DNA from: JBGNFV01 sp049645705 | GTDB taxonomy: Bacteria; Bacteroidota; Bacteroidia; Cytophagales; Cyclobacteriaceae | Reading direction: 5' to 3' | Length of the DNA stretch: 64,000 nucleotides | NCBI GenBank assembly: GCA_049645705.1 | Contig: JBARUK010000004.1 | Span: forward strand, 186,001-250,000 | Shown: positions 50,922 to 61,677 of the stretch, one piece after another | Layout: each line of letters starts with the position of its first letter | Position numbering within the stretch: the stretch's first letter is position 1 | The notes under the pieces: generated by a model | Databases searched by the model: none | Told to the model about the DNA's origin: nothing | The model's input: only the letters and a program-made list of their open reading frames with translations | Position numbers and translations under genes: made by a program

Positions 50922-51383
50922 TTATTTTGCTCCGGCCATACTTCCGTACTCAGGAATTTTATCGACAAAATCATAACTGGCCTCTTTATGGTCTATACTG
51001 CAGCAAAAGTGCGACAGACCATTTGTAACTACCAGAAAGGGAGCTCCCAGTACCTTATTGTATATTGCCGCCTGCTCGAAGGTATCACGACATACCTTTA
51101 TCTCGGGGGCTTTGCATTCTATTAGCATAAAAGGCTTCACCTCACGGTCATAAATGACAATGTCTGATCGGCGGGCCATTTTATTGTATGTAAGTCCTGC
51201 TTCCGTCCTGATAAGGCCGGAAGGGTAGCCAAGGTATTTAGTCAGGTACCCGATAAAGTGTTGTCGTACCCACTCCTCAGGGGTAAGCACTAAATATTTT
51301 TTTCGTATGGGGTCAAAAATTACTAATTTTCCAGCCTGCCTTTCGACCCGGTAAGCAAACGGAGGAAGATTGAGCTTCACCAT
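50922..51383 (-). CDS. HsdR N-terminal-domain (PD-(D/E)xK nuclease fold) protein
   Basis: 153 aa. The only visible domain is the type I restriction R-subunit N-terminal fold: RRSDIVIYDREVKPFMLIEC followed by KAP gives the D-x(n)-E-x-K nuclease core, with FEQAAIYNKVL as the next helix. There is no helicase part and no hsdM/hsdS nearby, so this is not a working restriction system. Stand-alone copies are widespread in Bacteroidota; function unknown. Confidence 0.85.
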   Translation of the reverse strand: MVKLNLPPFAYRVERQAGKLVIFDPIRKKYLVLTPEEWVRQHFIGYLTKYLGYPSGLIRTEAGLTYNKMARRSDIVIYDREVKPFMLIECKAPEIKVCRDTFEQAAIYNKVLGAPFLVVTNGLSHFCCSIDHKEASYDFVDKIPEYGSMAGAK

Positions 51384-51409
51384 GCCGTAAAATTATATAA
51401 ACTATTTGC

Positions 51410-52183
51410 ATGAAAACAAAAAAGGAGATAGTAGAAAACTGGCTACCAAGATATACCGGCACACCGCTGGACAGTTTTGGCGAATATATCCTTCTTACCA
51501 ACTTCCACAACTACGTGCACATGTTTGCCGAGCGGTTTGGCGTGGAAGTTCACGGACATAATAAGCCAATGCAAACAGCTACGGCAGAAAACATCACCAT
51601 CATCAACTTTGGTATGGGCAGTGCTATGGCAGCCACTGTCATGGACCTGCTTTCCGCTATTGCACCCAAAGCAGCCCTCTTTTTGGGTAAATGCGGCGGC
51701 CTTAAGAAAAAAACACAGCTAGGTGATCTTATTTTACCCATAGCTGCCATACGCGGAGATGGTACCAGCAACGATTACATGCCTCCTGAAATACCGGCCC
51801 TACCCTCTTTTCGTCTGCAGCGGTCTGTTTCATCATCCATAGCCAAGCATGAGTCTGATTACTGGACCGGCACTGTCTACACCACTAACCGCAGGGTATG
51901 GGAACATGATAAAGATTTCAAAAAATACCTGAGAAAGATCCGTGCTATGGGTATAGATATGGAGACTGCGACTATTTTTACCGTAGGCTTCATGAATGAG
52001 ATCCCCCACGGTGCCTTACTGCTGGTGTCTGATAACCCTATGATTCCCGAAGGTGTAAAAACCGAGGCAAGTGATGCCAGTGTCACCTCGACCTACGTTG
52101 AGAAGCATCTGGCCATAGGAATCGACGCACTGCTGGACCTTCGGGACTCTGGTGAAAGTGTGAAGCACCTTCGATTCGAATAA
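51410..52183 (+). CDS. amn: AMP nucleosidase
   Basis: 257 aa. Nucleoside-phosphorylase fold with NFGMGSAMAATVMDLL, FLGKCGGLKKKTQLGD (phosphate site) and AMGIDMETATIF; this matches the short Bacteroidota AMP nucleosidase. It hydrolyses AMP to adenine and ribose 5-phosphate. It is separated from the next amidohydrolase gene by 1 bp. Confidence 0.9.
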   Translation: MKTKKEIVENWLPRYTGTPLDSFGEYILLTNFHNYVHMFAERFGVEVHGHNKPMQTATAENITIINFGMGSAMAATVMDLLSAIAPKAALFLGKCGGLKKKTQLGDLILPIAAIRGDGTSNDYMPPEIPALPSFRLQRSVSSSIAKHESDYWTGTVYTTNRRVWEHDKDFKKYLRKIRAMGIDMETATIFTVGFMNEIPHGALLLVSDNPMIPEGVKTEASDASVTSTYVEKHLAIGIDALLDLRDSGESVKHLRFE

Positions 52184-52184
52184 C

Positions 52185-53864
52185 ATGTCAACGTTGCTAT
52201 CCATGATGAAAAAGATGCTTTTGCAGGCAACTACCCTACTGGTTTTTGCCGCATGTACCCAAAATACTACTGAATCTACCCCCGCTGCCGATGCCGACCT
52301 GATCGTATACAATGCCAGGATCTATACGGTAGACAGTAGTTTTTCCATAGCTGAAGCAATGGCCATCAGGGATGGTAAGTTTTTGCGCGCCGGTACTAAC
52401 GCCGAAATAAGAGCGGCATATACAGCAGACAATACGCTGGATGCCCGCGGAAAAGCCATATATCCCGGCTTTCACGATGCCCACAGCCATTTTTATGGCT
52501 ATGGACTCTTCCTGCAGGACGTGAACCTGGTAGGCAGTGCATCTTTTGACGAAGTAATGCAGCGCATAGCTGCTCACCGGGAAAAGTACCCCGACCAGGA
52601 ATGGATCATTGGCAGAGGATGGGACCAAAACCGGTGGGAGAATAAGGATTTCCCGCAAAATACCATGCTGAATGAGGCCTATCCTGACGTACCGGTCTTT
52701 CTTACCCGTATAGATGGCCATGCAGCCCTGGTAAACAAGAAAGCACTGGGTATGGCAAAGGTAGAGGCCAATACGCCGGTAAACGGCGGAAAGATACTGC
52801 TATCAGCTTCCGGAACTCCTTCCGGCGTTCTTATAGACAATGGCGTGGATCTGGTACAGAAGGTCATCCCCGTTCCGGATAATGCAACGGCTATCCGCGG
52901 ACTTAAGCTCGCTCAGGAAAACTGCTTTGCAGTCGGACTTACCAGCGTGGCTGATGCCGGACTGGCAAAAGCACAGATAGACCTGGTCGATTCTCTGCAA
53001 AAAGCTGATGAACTGCGGATCAGGATGTATGCTATGCTCAACCCCAACCAGGAAAACCTTTCTCACTACTTGCCGACTGGACCCTACACTACTGATAAAC
53101 TAACAGTAACAGGATTCAAGGTGTATGCTGATGGAGCATTGGGCTCCAGGGGAGCCTGCCTTATCAAAGCCTACTCCGATGACCCGGAAAATTACGGCCT
53201 TATGGTAACTACCAAACAGGAAATGGCTGAGCTGGCAGAAAAACTATATGCAGGTGGTTTTCAGATGAACACGCACGCCATTGGTGACTCGGCCAACCGG
53301 GTGGTACTGGATATCTATGCGGACAACCTAAAGGGCAAAAACGATCGCCGCTGGCGCGTAGAACACGCCCAAGTGGTTAACCCTGCCGACGTTCCCACAT
53401 TTGGCGAGCATAGCATTATTCCTTCTGTTCAGCCTACCCATGCTACATCTGATATGGATTGGGCCGACGAGAGGCTGGGTAAAGAGCGTATTGCCCATGC
53501 TTACGCTTACAAAAAGCTTATGGAGCAGAATGGCCATCTGCCGCTGGGTAGTGACTTCCCGGTAGAAGATATAAACCCTCTTTACGGTTTTCATGCTGCC
53601 GTAGCCAGAACAGCCGCTGACGGTCACCCTGATGGGGGCTTTCAGATGGAAAACGCACTTAGCAGAGAAGAAGCCTTAAGGGGCATGACTATATGGGCAG
53701 CGTTTGCTAATTTCGAAGATAAAATAAAGGGGTCTGTCGAGCCGGGTAAAGTGGCCGATTTTGTTATCCTTGAGGAAGACATCATGGAAGCTACCAGCGA
53801 AACACTACGTGATGTGAAAGTGTCTGCCACATATGTGGACGGGCGCGAAGTATTTTCAAAGTAA
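52185..53864 (+). CDS. Exported YtcJ-type amidohydrolase lipoprotein
   Basis: 559 aa. Lipoprotein signal LLVFAACTQ. The metal-dependent hydrolase core has FHDAHSHFYG, RIDGHAALVN, MNTHAIGDSA, RVEHAQVV and GSDFPVEDINPL, the pattern of the amidohydrolase_3 (YtcJ, N-substituted formamide deformylase-like) group. Periplasmic deacylation or amide hydrolysis is expected; substrate unknown. Likely co-transcribed with amn and the following permease (8 bp). Confidence 0.88.
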   Translation: MSTLLSMMKKMLLQATTLLVFAACTQNTTESTPAADADLIVYNARIYTVDSSFSIAEAMAIRDGKFLRAGTNAEIRAAYTADNTLDARGKAIYPGFHDAHSHFYGYGLFLQDVNLVGSASFDEVMQRIAAHREKYPDQEWIIGRGWDQNRWENKDFPQNTMLNEAYPDVPVFLTRIDGHAALVNKKALGMAKVEANTPVNGGKILLSASGTPSGVLIDNGVDLVQKVIPVPDNATAIRGLKLAQENCFAVGLTSVADAGLAKAQIDLVDSLQKADELRIRMYAMLNPNQENLSHYLPTGPYTTDKLTVTGFKVYADGALGSRGACLIKAYSDDPENYGLMVTTKQEMAELAEKLYAGGFQMNTHAIGDSANRVVLDIYADNLKGKNDRRWRVEHAQVVNPADVPTFGEHSIIPSVQPTHATSDMDWADERLGKERIAHAYAYKKLMEQNGHLPLGSDFPVEDINPLYGFHAAVARTAADGHPDGGFQMENALSREEALRGMTIWAAFANFEDKIKGSVEPGKVADFVILEEDIMEATSETLRDVKVSATYVDGREVFSK

Positions 53865-53872
53865 TTTTTTAG

Positions 53873-55657
53873 ATGCCTGAAACCATTCAGCCATTTTTTG
53901 CCCTGGCTATCGTAGCTGTCACTTTTGCGGTTATGTACACAGAGAAGTTCCGCCCCGGGGTGGTGCTGTTCTCTGCTGTCATGCTTTTTATGATGACAGG
54001 CATACTGGCTCCTGCTGACGTACTCTCCGGTTTCAGTAATGAAAGCATAGCGAGCATACTGTTACTCATACTTATTACGGCAGGCCTTCGTAAAAGCTTC
54101 AATATCGAAAGTATATTCGATGCCCTGTATAAGGGAATAACCTCCTACCGGGGCTTTCTTCTGCGTATGATGACCAAGGTGGCCCTGTTGTCATCAGTAG
54201 TTAACAATACGCCTGTTGTGGCCCTGATGACCCCTTACGTGTTCAGTTGGGGTAAGAAGAACAATATAGCTCCCAGCAAACTTCTGATACCTCTGAGCTT
54301 TGCCACCATTTTCGGGGGCATGATCACGCTGATAGGTACGTCTACCACCCTGGTGCTGGACGGGTTTCTCGCTGAACAAACAGGTAATAACCTGGACCTG
54401 GTAAACCTTGCCATAATAGGGTCGGCAGTTACCGTGACCGGTATACTCTTCCTGACTCTGGCGGGGAGCAGACTGCTACCCGACCGCTCTGACGTGATAG
54501 ACGAGTTTAAGGATAATGTAAGGGAATACCTTGTGGAAACGATGCTATCTGATTCGTCAGATCTTGCAGGTAAAACAGTTATAGAGGCCGGCCTGCGAAA
54601 TCTGAAAGGGGTCTTTTTAGTGGAGATCATCCGCGGAAATGAAAAGATTTTCCCGGTAGAACCTTCTGAGGTTATTGAAGCTAAGGATGTGCTTATCTTT
54701 GCCGGGCAAACTGAAGACATTGTAGACCTTGTCAATAACAACACAGGTATCAGACTACCGCCTCAAACCTTCATCCGGAATGAAAAAATAGAGGTCGTAG
54801 AGGCAGTTACCACTCCCAACTCTCATTTAATCGGTAAAAGGGTAAAAGACAGCGACTTTCGTAATCGCTTCGATGCAGCCATTATTGCCGTTCACAGAAA
54901 CGGCGAAAAGCTTCGGGGTAAGATCGGGGAAATACGGATATCACCGGGTGACCTGTTGCTGATATTTGCCGGTACTGATTTTTACAATCGTACGGAATAT
55001 TTTAGGGAGATATACGTCGTCAACAAGCTGCGTGAAATAGTTAAACCTAATAACTTTAAGCGTAATCTGCTCATTGCTTTACTGTTTCTTGCGATCATAC
55101 TGCTGATGGCCGGGGTGTTTAACCTCTTTACCTCTCTGATGATCATTTTCTTTCTCATGGCCAGCTTTAAAATGATCTCTCTGCAGGATGTGCAGCGGGA
55201 GCTGGACATGAACCTTATTGCTATCCTTGTCTTTTCCCTGGCCATGGGTAAGGCCATACTGGTTACGGGTGCCGGTAACCTGGTAGCAGAGACCTTTCTT
55301 GCCATTTTCAGCCCAATGGGCCTGCTCGGGATTATTACGGGCCTGGCTATCTTTACCACACTGCTTACGAGCTTTATTACTAATGTAGGGGCCGTCTCCA
55401 TCATGTTCCCCCTTGCCTATTCACTCAGTAATCAACTGGATGTACCAGGCATGCCTTTATACCTGACGCTGGCCTTCTCAGCCTCGGCTGCCTTTCTTAC
55501 GCCTATTGGCTATCAGACTAACCTGATCATATACGGACCCGGAGGGTATAATTTTAAAGACTTCCTGAAGGTAGGTTTACCAGTGACAGCTGTCTACCTG
55601 GTTACCATGTTACTGGTTCTGGTATTACTCTACCAGGACTTCTTCTTCGGAGGGTAG
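53873..55657 (+). CDS. SLC13-family (DASS-like) permease with two TrkA-C domains
   Basis: 594 aa, about 11 TM helices split by a central soluble region (about 205-375) with two TrkA_C-type domains (ending near DVLIFAGQTEDIVDL and DLLLIFAGTDF). SVVNNTPVVALM and TNVGAVSIMFPLA are the two SLC13 sodium/substrate hairpins. It may import dicarboxylates, sulfate or similar anions. The 3' end overlaps the convergent MFS gene by 33 bp. Confidence 0.9.
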   Translation: MPETIQPFFALAIVAVTFAVMYTEKFRPGVVLFSAVMLFMMTGILAPADVLSGFSNESIASILLLILITAGLRKSFNIESIFDALYKGITSYRGFLLRMMTKVALLSSVVNNTPVVALMTPYVFSWGKKNNIAPSKLLIPLSFATIFGGMITLIGTSTTLVLDGFLAEQTGNNLDLVNLAIIGSAVTVTGILFLTLAGSRLLPDRSDVIDEFKDNVREYLVETMLSDSSDLAGKTVIEAGLRNLKGVFLVEIIRGNEKIFPVEPSEVIEAKDVLIFAGQTEDIVDLVNNNTGIRLPPQTFIRNEKIEVVEAVTTPNSHLIGKRVKDSDFRNRFDAAIIAVHRNGEKLRGKIGEIRISPGDLLLIFAGTDFYNRTEYFREIYVVNKLREIVKPNNFKRNLLIALLFLAIILLMAGVFNLFTSLMIIFFLMASFKMISLQDVQRELDMNLIAILVFSLAMGKAILVTGAGNLVAETFLAIFSPMGLLGIITGLAIFTTLLTSFITNVGAVSIMFPLAYSLSNQLDVPGMPLYLTLAFSASAAFLTPIGYQTNLIIYGPGGYNFKDFLKVGLPVTAVYLVTMLLVLVLLYQDFFFGG

Positions 55658-56953
55658 GGCTATCCTGCTGCGCTCACGCGGTATTCGGATCATAAGCAGA
55701 AACCCAAAGCCGATCACGAAGAATAAACCCAGGGTAAGAGCACTCAGACGCATGCTTTGGGTAATCTGTTCTACCAGTGCATAAGCAAACGTACCAACTA
55801 CGGTACTCATCTTTTCTGTGACATCGTAAAAGCTAAAGTAACTGGCGTGGTCTATAGACTTGTAGGGTATAAGCTTTGCATATGTAGCACGACTCAGAGC
55901 CTGTATTCCTCCCATTACCAGGCCAACCACAAAGGCCAGTACATAGAATTGGGCTTCGCTATAGATGAAGTAAGCAGCCACACATATACAGATCCATATG
56001 ATCACCATCATGATAAGGCTAAACCGGTTGCCTCTGAACTTGCTGATAAAAGCAAAAAAGTATGATCCGGCGATGGCTACGATCTGGATGATCAGTATGG
56101 TAAGTATAAGACTGAAGGTGGGCAACTCCAGTTCTTTCTCCCCAAAAGTGGCAGCCAGGTACATAGTAGTCTGCACCCCGGCAGAGTAGAAGAAGAAGGC
56201 CAGGAGATATTTTTTCAGGGTTGGCAAAGAGGACAGGCTATTCCAGACTTTCTTAAGCTCCTGGTAGCCTTTTTTGATCACTTTCCGGTCCGGTCTGCGC
56301 TTGTACACATTGTCGGGTAGTCTGCTAAAGGTGATCTGGGCAAACCCGAGCCACCATATGCCTACAAGCAAAAAGGATATTTTAGCAGGCAGGCTTCCCG
56401 GCTCTATCCCAAAAAAATCCGGCCACGTAACCAGAACTATATTCAGTACCATAAGGATGACACTACCTACATAACCATAACTGAAGCCCCTGGCACTGAC
56501 CAGATCATACCGGTTCGGGCTTACGATCTCGGGTAAATAGGCATTGTAGAACACTATAGCCCCTCCATAGCCTATACTAGCGAGTACAGAGGCAATTATA
56601 CCGAACTCCACGTTTGGCCCTTCAAAAAAGAATAAGGCAATACAACTGAAAGACCCCAGGAAGGTAAAGAACTTCATGAAAGACTTCTTGCGACCACTAT
56701 AGTCCGCAATACCGGAGAGCAGTGGTGAAAGAAGTGCGACTACCAGGAATGAGAATGAAATACTGTAGGAGTACAGGACAGTATTCTCAATATCCATCCC
56801 GAAAAAGCTGATACGATCTCCATTGAAGGCTTCCCGTGTTACTTCATTATAATAGACAGGAAAAATGGTAGAAGTAATAACCAGGCTATAAACAGAGTTA
56901 GCCCAGTCATACATGCACCACGCATTTACTGTTTTCTTATCGTTCAGTTTCAT
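55625..56953 (-). CDS. UMF1/Atg22-like MFS transporter
   Basis: 442 aa with 12 predicted TM helices. The N-terminus NAWCMYDWANSVYSLVI and GGIQALSRATYAKLIP match the UMF1 family, whose fungal relative Atg22 exports amino acids. Substrate in bacteria is unknown. Its C-terminal codons overlap the SLC13 gene on the opposite strand. Confidence 0.88.
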   Translation of the reverse strand: MKLNDKKTVNAWCMYDWANSVYSLVITSTIFPVYYNEVTREAFNGDRISFFGMDIENTVLYSYSISFSFLVVALLSPLLSGIADYSGRKKSFMKFFTFLGSFSCIALFFFEGPNVEFGIIASVLASIGYGGAIVFYNAYLPEIVSPNRYDLVSARGFSYGYVGSVILMVLNIVLVTWPDFFGIEPGSLPAKISFLLVGIWWLGFAQITFSRLPDNVYKRRPDRKVIKKGYQELKKVWNSLSSLPTLKKYLLAFFFYSAGVQTTMYLAATFGEKELELPTFSLILTILIIQIVAIAGSYFFAFISKFRGNRFSLIMMVIIWICICVAAYFIYSEAQFYVLAFVVGLVMGGIQALSRATYAKLIPYKSIDHASYFSFYDVTEKMSTVVGTFAYALVEQITQSMRLSALTLGLFFVIGFGFLLMIRIPRERSRIALPSEEEVLVE

Positions 56954-57053
56954 AAGGGGGCAGTTTGATCATTACCACTCTAAACATACTGATTACTGCG
57001 GGCTATGACAATGAATGAATAAAAAAAGCCACTTCCGACCAGAAAGCGGGTGC

Positions 57054-57176
57054 CTGCAACTGGTTTTCGGGGTTGATAAGGATATTAAATACGTTTCGGC
57101 GTGAAAGTCTGATGGTTTTGGTCTGGGTAGTTACTAGAAAGAAAGTCAGAAGGAGAAAGGCTATATCGACTCTCTC
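57054..57176 (-). pseudogene. Decayed exbD fragment
   Basis: The minus frame reads RVDIAFLLLTFFLVTTQTKT, then RNVFNILINPENQL. The intact ExbD at 57862-58419 has the matching DIAFLLLIFFLVTTQIKT and RNIFKILVNSSDRL, but with 22 extra residues between the two blocks. The fragment thus looks like a copy of that gene with an internal deletion and lost ends. The frame continues as unrelated sequence (57003-57245). It lies downstream of the operon terminator, in the same orientation. Confidence 0.7.
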
Positions 57177-57337
57177 GTTAATCAATCTACGGGTTGAGCA
57201 TGCCCTTATGTCGGTTTTTAGTAACAAGACCGGACATAGACTCAATACAAAATTTCATTTCACTCTAATCACCTGTAGGAAAATAACGAACAGTCTATCT
57301 ATTCTACACCCATAAATGCTGTAAGGGGGGAATAAAC

Positions 57338-57369
57338 AAAAAAAGCCATCCGCAATAGCGGATGGCTTT
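57338..57369 (-). terminator. Intrinsic terminator of the exbB-exbD operon
   Basis: A 12-bp perfect stem (57369-57358 with 57353-57342), loop TATT on the minus strand, then T-run (57344-57338). It lies 20 bp beyond the last exbD stop. Confidence 0.92.
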
Positions 57370-57388
57370 CCTGTATGATAAGTTATTT

Positions 57389-57856
57389 TTATAGTCCGTC
57401 GGGTACTTCCAAAGAGGAAGAATACATTAGCTTTCTGGCATTAGCCTCTCGAAGCTCACCCTGAACGTCAAGTACAAGACCCATTTTAGCCTCTTTGTCA
57501 ACGCTCATAGACATAGTGATCTGATCACGTTCGGCTTCTGCCAATTTATCCTTCTCCCTGGCCACAAAGTTAATAATACCTGAAGGCTCGATGAGTACAT
57601 CATTGACCTGGATACGGGGCTCCGTACCATAGATCTCGGTTTTCTTAGGTTTACCGATATAGATGTAACTTACAAGAGATTTCCTTTCGATCTTATTTAA
57701 CTGCTCGGCCAGTGGGACAGAATTATCTACAAGCAGCTCATCCTCTCTCATAACGGTCGTAACCATGAAGAAGAAAAGAAGCATGAAAATAATGTCCGGA
57801 AGTGCCGAGGTTGGAATTTCCTGACTGGAAGAAGTTTTCTTTTTGAACTTCGACAT
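57389..57856 (-). CDS. exbD: ExbD/TolR-type protein (second copy)
   Basis: 155 aa. A short cytoplasmic N-terminus, one TM with the channel Asp in ALPDIIFMLLFFFMVTT, and a periplasmic domain. Together with ExbB such proteins use the proton gradient to energise TonB or related partners. It is distinct from the first ExbD (57862) and starts 5 bp after it. Paired ExbDs are common in Bacteroidota. Confidence 0.9.
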   Translation of the reverse strand: MSKFKKKTSSSQEIPTSALPDIIFMLLFFFMVTTVMREDELLVDNSVPLAEQLNKIERKSLVSYIYIGKPKKTEIYGTEPRIQVNDVLIEPSGIINFVAREKDKLAEAERDQITMSMSVDKEAKMGLVLDVQGELREANARKLMYSSSLEVPDGL

Positions 57857-57861
57857 ATCTA

Positions 57862-58419
57862 CTAGTTATTGTAGTTCGTAGGTTCTGCAAGTGAGATACC
57901 CATAGGAATGCCGTCACGACCTCTGTCACGCATGGCTTTCTCCCTGGGGTTTTTAGAGCTTAATCTTCTGAACTCATCAGCAGTAAGCCCTACACGCTCG
58001 CCATATATTTCATAGTAAGCTCCCTGTACCTCATCCAGAACCGTAATATAACGGTCGTAACTCGAACCCCGGTCAGTCTTTAATGAAACAATGGCTTTAT
58101 CAGGACTGTCACTCAAATCCGGGTTTCTACCGTTATTCATGACATGTTCTTTTACCATGCCTTTAAGCCTGGTCATGTCAGTGAGTGACTCCCCCTCTAC
58201 GAGTAACCTGTCACTTGAGTTGACGAGGATCTTAAAGATATTTCTTTCCTTCTGCTTTACAACCTCCTGGTCTTCATTCTTAGGAGGAAGCATAAAGGTC
58301 AGACCTTTGTCAGTTTTAATCTGGGTAGTAACGAGAAAGAATATGAGCAGTAAGAAGGCTATATCGGCCATTGAGCCGGCATTCACCTCATTTTTAGCCC
58401 TGTTTTTTGATCTTGCCAT
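57862..58419 (-). CDS. exbD: ExbD/TolR-type protein (first copy)
   Basis: 185 aa. N-terminal basic segment, then a TM with the conserved Asp in GSMADIAFLLLIFFLVTT; the periplasmic part includes RNIFKILVNSSDRL. A decayed paralogue exists downstream at 57054-57176. It shares one base with the stop of the small membrane-protein gene upstream (TAATG). Confidence 0.92.
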   Translation of the reverse strand: MARSKNRAKNEVNAGSMADIAFLLLIFFLVTTQIKTDKGLTFMLPPKNEDQEVVKQKERNIFKILVNSSDRLLVEGESLTDMTRLKGMVKEHVMNNGRNPDLSDSPDKAIVSLKTDRGSSYDRYITVLDEVQGAYYEIYGERVGLTADEFRRLSSKNPREKAMRDRGRDGIPMGISLAEPTNYNN

Positions 58420-58742
58420 TATCTGACGAGTTTAAGCACTTCAGTAATAAGTATGCTGATGATAGCGATTCCGAAAAGTATATACATCAGAATAAGTGCT
58501 CCACCAACAGCCTTTACGGTTTGAGCGTCAAATCCTCTCGCTCTGATCAGTCCGGTAACTTCATCGCCAGCCAAAGCATAGGCAATGAAGAATAGAACTA
58601 CCAGGGCAAGGATTCCAACGCCTGACTTTACCAATCCTGCGGGATTACTGAAAGAGCTAACAAAAGGGGCAATGATTGCCAGAAGAGCTCCTACGATAAT
58701 CAGTCCGTAAGTGGTATATAACGCGATGTTAATCAAATCCAT
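58419..58742 (-). CDS. Small membrane protein in the exb operon
   Basis: 107 aa with three hydrophobic helices (YGLIIVGALLAIIAPF, GVGILALVVLFFIAYALA, ALILMYILFGIAIISILI). It lies between exbB and the first exbD with 24 bp and -1 bp spacing. I do not recognise a named family; a role as an accessory subunit of the Exb-type motor is inferred from context. Confidence 0.75.
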   Translation of the reverse strand: MDLINIALYTTYGLIIVGALLAIIAPFVSSFSNPAGLVKSGVGILALVVLFFIAYALAGDEVTGLIRARGFDAQTVKAVGGALILMYILFGIAIISILITEVLKLVR

Positions 58743-58766
58743 ACCTATAACGTTTTGCAGGTGAGA

Positions 58767-59600
58767 TTATTTTGAAAGATTGTGGCGTACCAGAAGGTCA
58801 ACCAGCGATATGGAAGCATCTTCCATACGGTTTACAAGTGAGTCAATTTTAGACACACAGTAGTTGTAGAATACCTGCAGAATAACGGCTACGATAAGAC
58901 CTGCAACTGTAGTAAGTAGGGCAGTTTTAATACCACTTGCTACAAGACCAGGGCTGATATCACCCGCTTCCTGGATAGAGTCGAAGGCATCGATCATACC
59001 AATTACCGTACCCATGAACCCAAGCATAGGTGCAAGAGAGATAAATAGTGAGATCCAAACGAGGCCTCTTTCCAGACGACCCATTTCAACAGAACCGTAA
59101 GCGATGATAGACTTCTCTACCATTTCGATACCCTCAGGGTAACGTAACAGTCCCTGTGTGAAGATAGAGGCAACAGGACCTCTGGTGCTACGAGTAACTT
59201 CTTTAGCGGCTTCAACACCACCCGTGTTAAGAGCATCTTCTACTCTGATAAGAAGCTTTTTTGTGTTGGTAGTGGCCATGTTCAGGGTGATGATCCTTTC
59301 GATGGAGATAGCCAGACCAAGAATCAGACAGATGAGTACCACACCCATGAAGCGGGGATCACCTTCGATAAACTTTTCTTTAACTACCTGGTGGAAAGAT
59401 TCTGCTTCTTCCACTTCTTCATCAATTTCTTCTTCGACAACTTCTTCAGGCTCTTCCATGGCATTATCATCTGCCATAGCAGTACTGTCAGTAGCCATGT
59501 CAGTTGTGTCAGCGGCATCAGTGCCGTCTACCTGAGCGTATGTCGTGTTACTGAAGGAAATAACCCCAATAACCATCAACAGAGCAAATAACTTCTTCAT
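58767..59600 (-). CDS. exbB: MotA/TolQ/ExbB proton channel protein
   Basis: 277 aa. Signal-like N-terminus, then an acidic stretch (EEVVEEEIDEEVEE), three TM helices and the TolQ/ExbB core (YGSVEMGRLERGLVWIS, GTVIGMIDAF, GIKTALLTTVAGLIVAV) with the conserved Thr-rich pore. The acidic N-terminal extension is longer than in classical ExbB. First gene of the exb operon. Confidence 0.92.
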   Translation of the reverse strand: MKKLFALLMVIGVISFSNTTYAQVDGTDAADTTDMATDSTAMADDNAMEEPEEVVEEEIDEEVEEAESFHQVVKEKFIEGDPRFMGVVLICLILGLAISIERIITLNMATTNTKKLLIRVEDALNTGGVEAAKEVTRSTRGPVASIFTQGLLRYPEGIEMVEKSIIAYGSVEMGRLERGLVWISLFISLAPMLGFMGTVIGMIDAFDSIQEAGDISPGLVASGIKTALLTTVAGLIVAVILQVFYNYCVSKIDSLVNRMEDASISLVDLLVRHNLSK

Positions 59601-59665
59601 AATTTGAATGCAAGTCTTCGTTTTGATTAAACAGTCGGAGAACTAATGTAAGTAACCTTTAAGGT

Positions 59666-59757
<92 letters not shown>

Positions 59758-59844
59758 CTTTAAATTTTACTATACTAGCGGCACAAATAAATCAATAAAA
59801 TCTTCTTTATGCAAGTTTTGAAATACTTTTCAAATATGCTGAAA

Positions 59845-60902
<1,058 letters not shown>

Positions 60903-60906
<4 letters not shown>

Positions 60907-61676
60907 GAATGGGTTTTAAACAGGCTATGAGTATTTTGGGTAGTAATTTCTGCCAGTTTTTCTTTATTCATCTCCATAAGGTCGGCCACGCGCCGGGCCA
61001 CAAGGTCTACATAGGCTACTTCATTTCGTTTGCCCCGGTGGGGAACAGGTGCCAGATAAGGACAGTCTGTTTCCAGTACGACAAACTGCGGATCTATATG
61101 AGGAAGTACTTTATCCAGGCCGCCATTTTTAAAGGTGGCCACGCCACCGATCCCCAGCTTAAAACCTAGTTCGATGGCTTCTTGAGCTTCCTCTAATGTG
61201 CCGGAGAAGCAGTGAAAAATACCGGTAAGTCCCTCAAAGTGGTGTTTTTTGATCACTCGCACAGTTTCGGCAAAAGAGTCACGCGTATGGAGAATGATGG
61301 GCAGATCGTGCTTTTTTGCCAGGTCTATCTGGACACCGAGAGCTATCTCCTGTATATTTTGTGTGCTCTTGTCCCAGTAAAGGTCTACACCTATCTCTCC
61401 TACGGCCGCAAAGCTGCGTTTATCCAGCCATTTTTCTATCTCGTACAATTCACTCTCAAAATCTTTCTGTACCGAGCAGGGGTGCAGACCCATCATAGGG
61501 ATGCAAAAGCCCGGGTTTTCTTCCTCTACCCTTAGCATAGCCGGAATGGAGGCCTTATCTATATTCGGCATATAGATCTTTTCGACCCCTGCGTCTTTTG
61601 CGCGCTGTAGCATCTGCTCTCTGTCAGCGTCAAATTTCTCAGAATAAACATGTGCGTGGGTGTCAATAAGGGTCAT
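60903..61676 (-). CDS. tatD: TatD-family metal-dependent hydrolase
   Basis: 257 aa. Metal ligands in DTHAHVYS, GEIGVDLYWD, ILHTRDSF, FHCFSG and ETDCPYLAPVPHRG. The family includes 3'-5' DNA exonucleases and D-aminoacyl-tRNA deacylase-like activities. It precedes ansA by overlap and follows the GT2 gene by 1 bp. Confidence 0.92.
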
Positions 61677-61677
61677 A

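Larger units (their letters stand above)
56954..57388. other. Intergenic region holding a decayed exbD copy and the exb terminator
   Basis: 435 bp without an intact gene. It contains the exbD remnant (57054-57176) and the exb operon terminator (57338-57369). The rest, 56954-57050 and 57180-57335, shows no motif I can support. Confidence 0.7.

Noticed and set aside
50922..51383. Restriction-modification system
   Set aside because: Only the HsdR N-terminal nuclease fold is present; no helicase, methylase or specificity gene nearby.
57073..57315. Plus-strand frame over the exbD remnant
   Set aside because: It is the complement of the recognisable ExbD-like sequence and shows no similarity itself.
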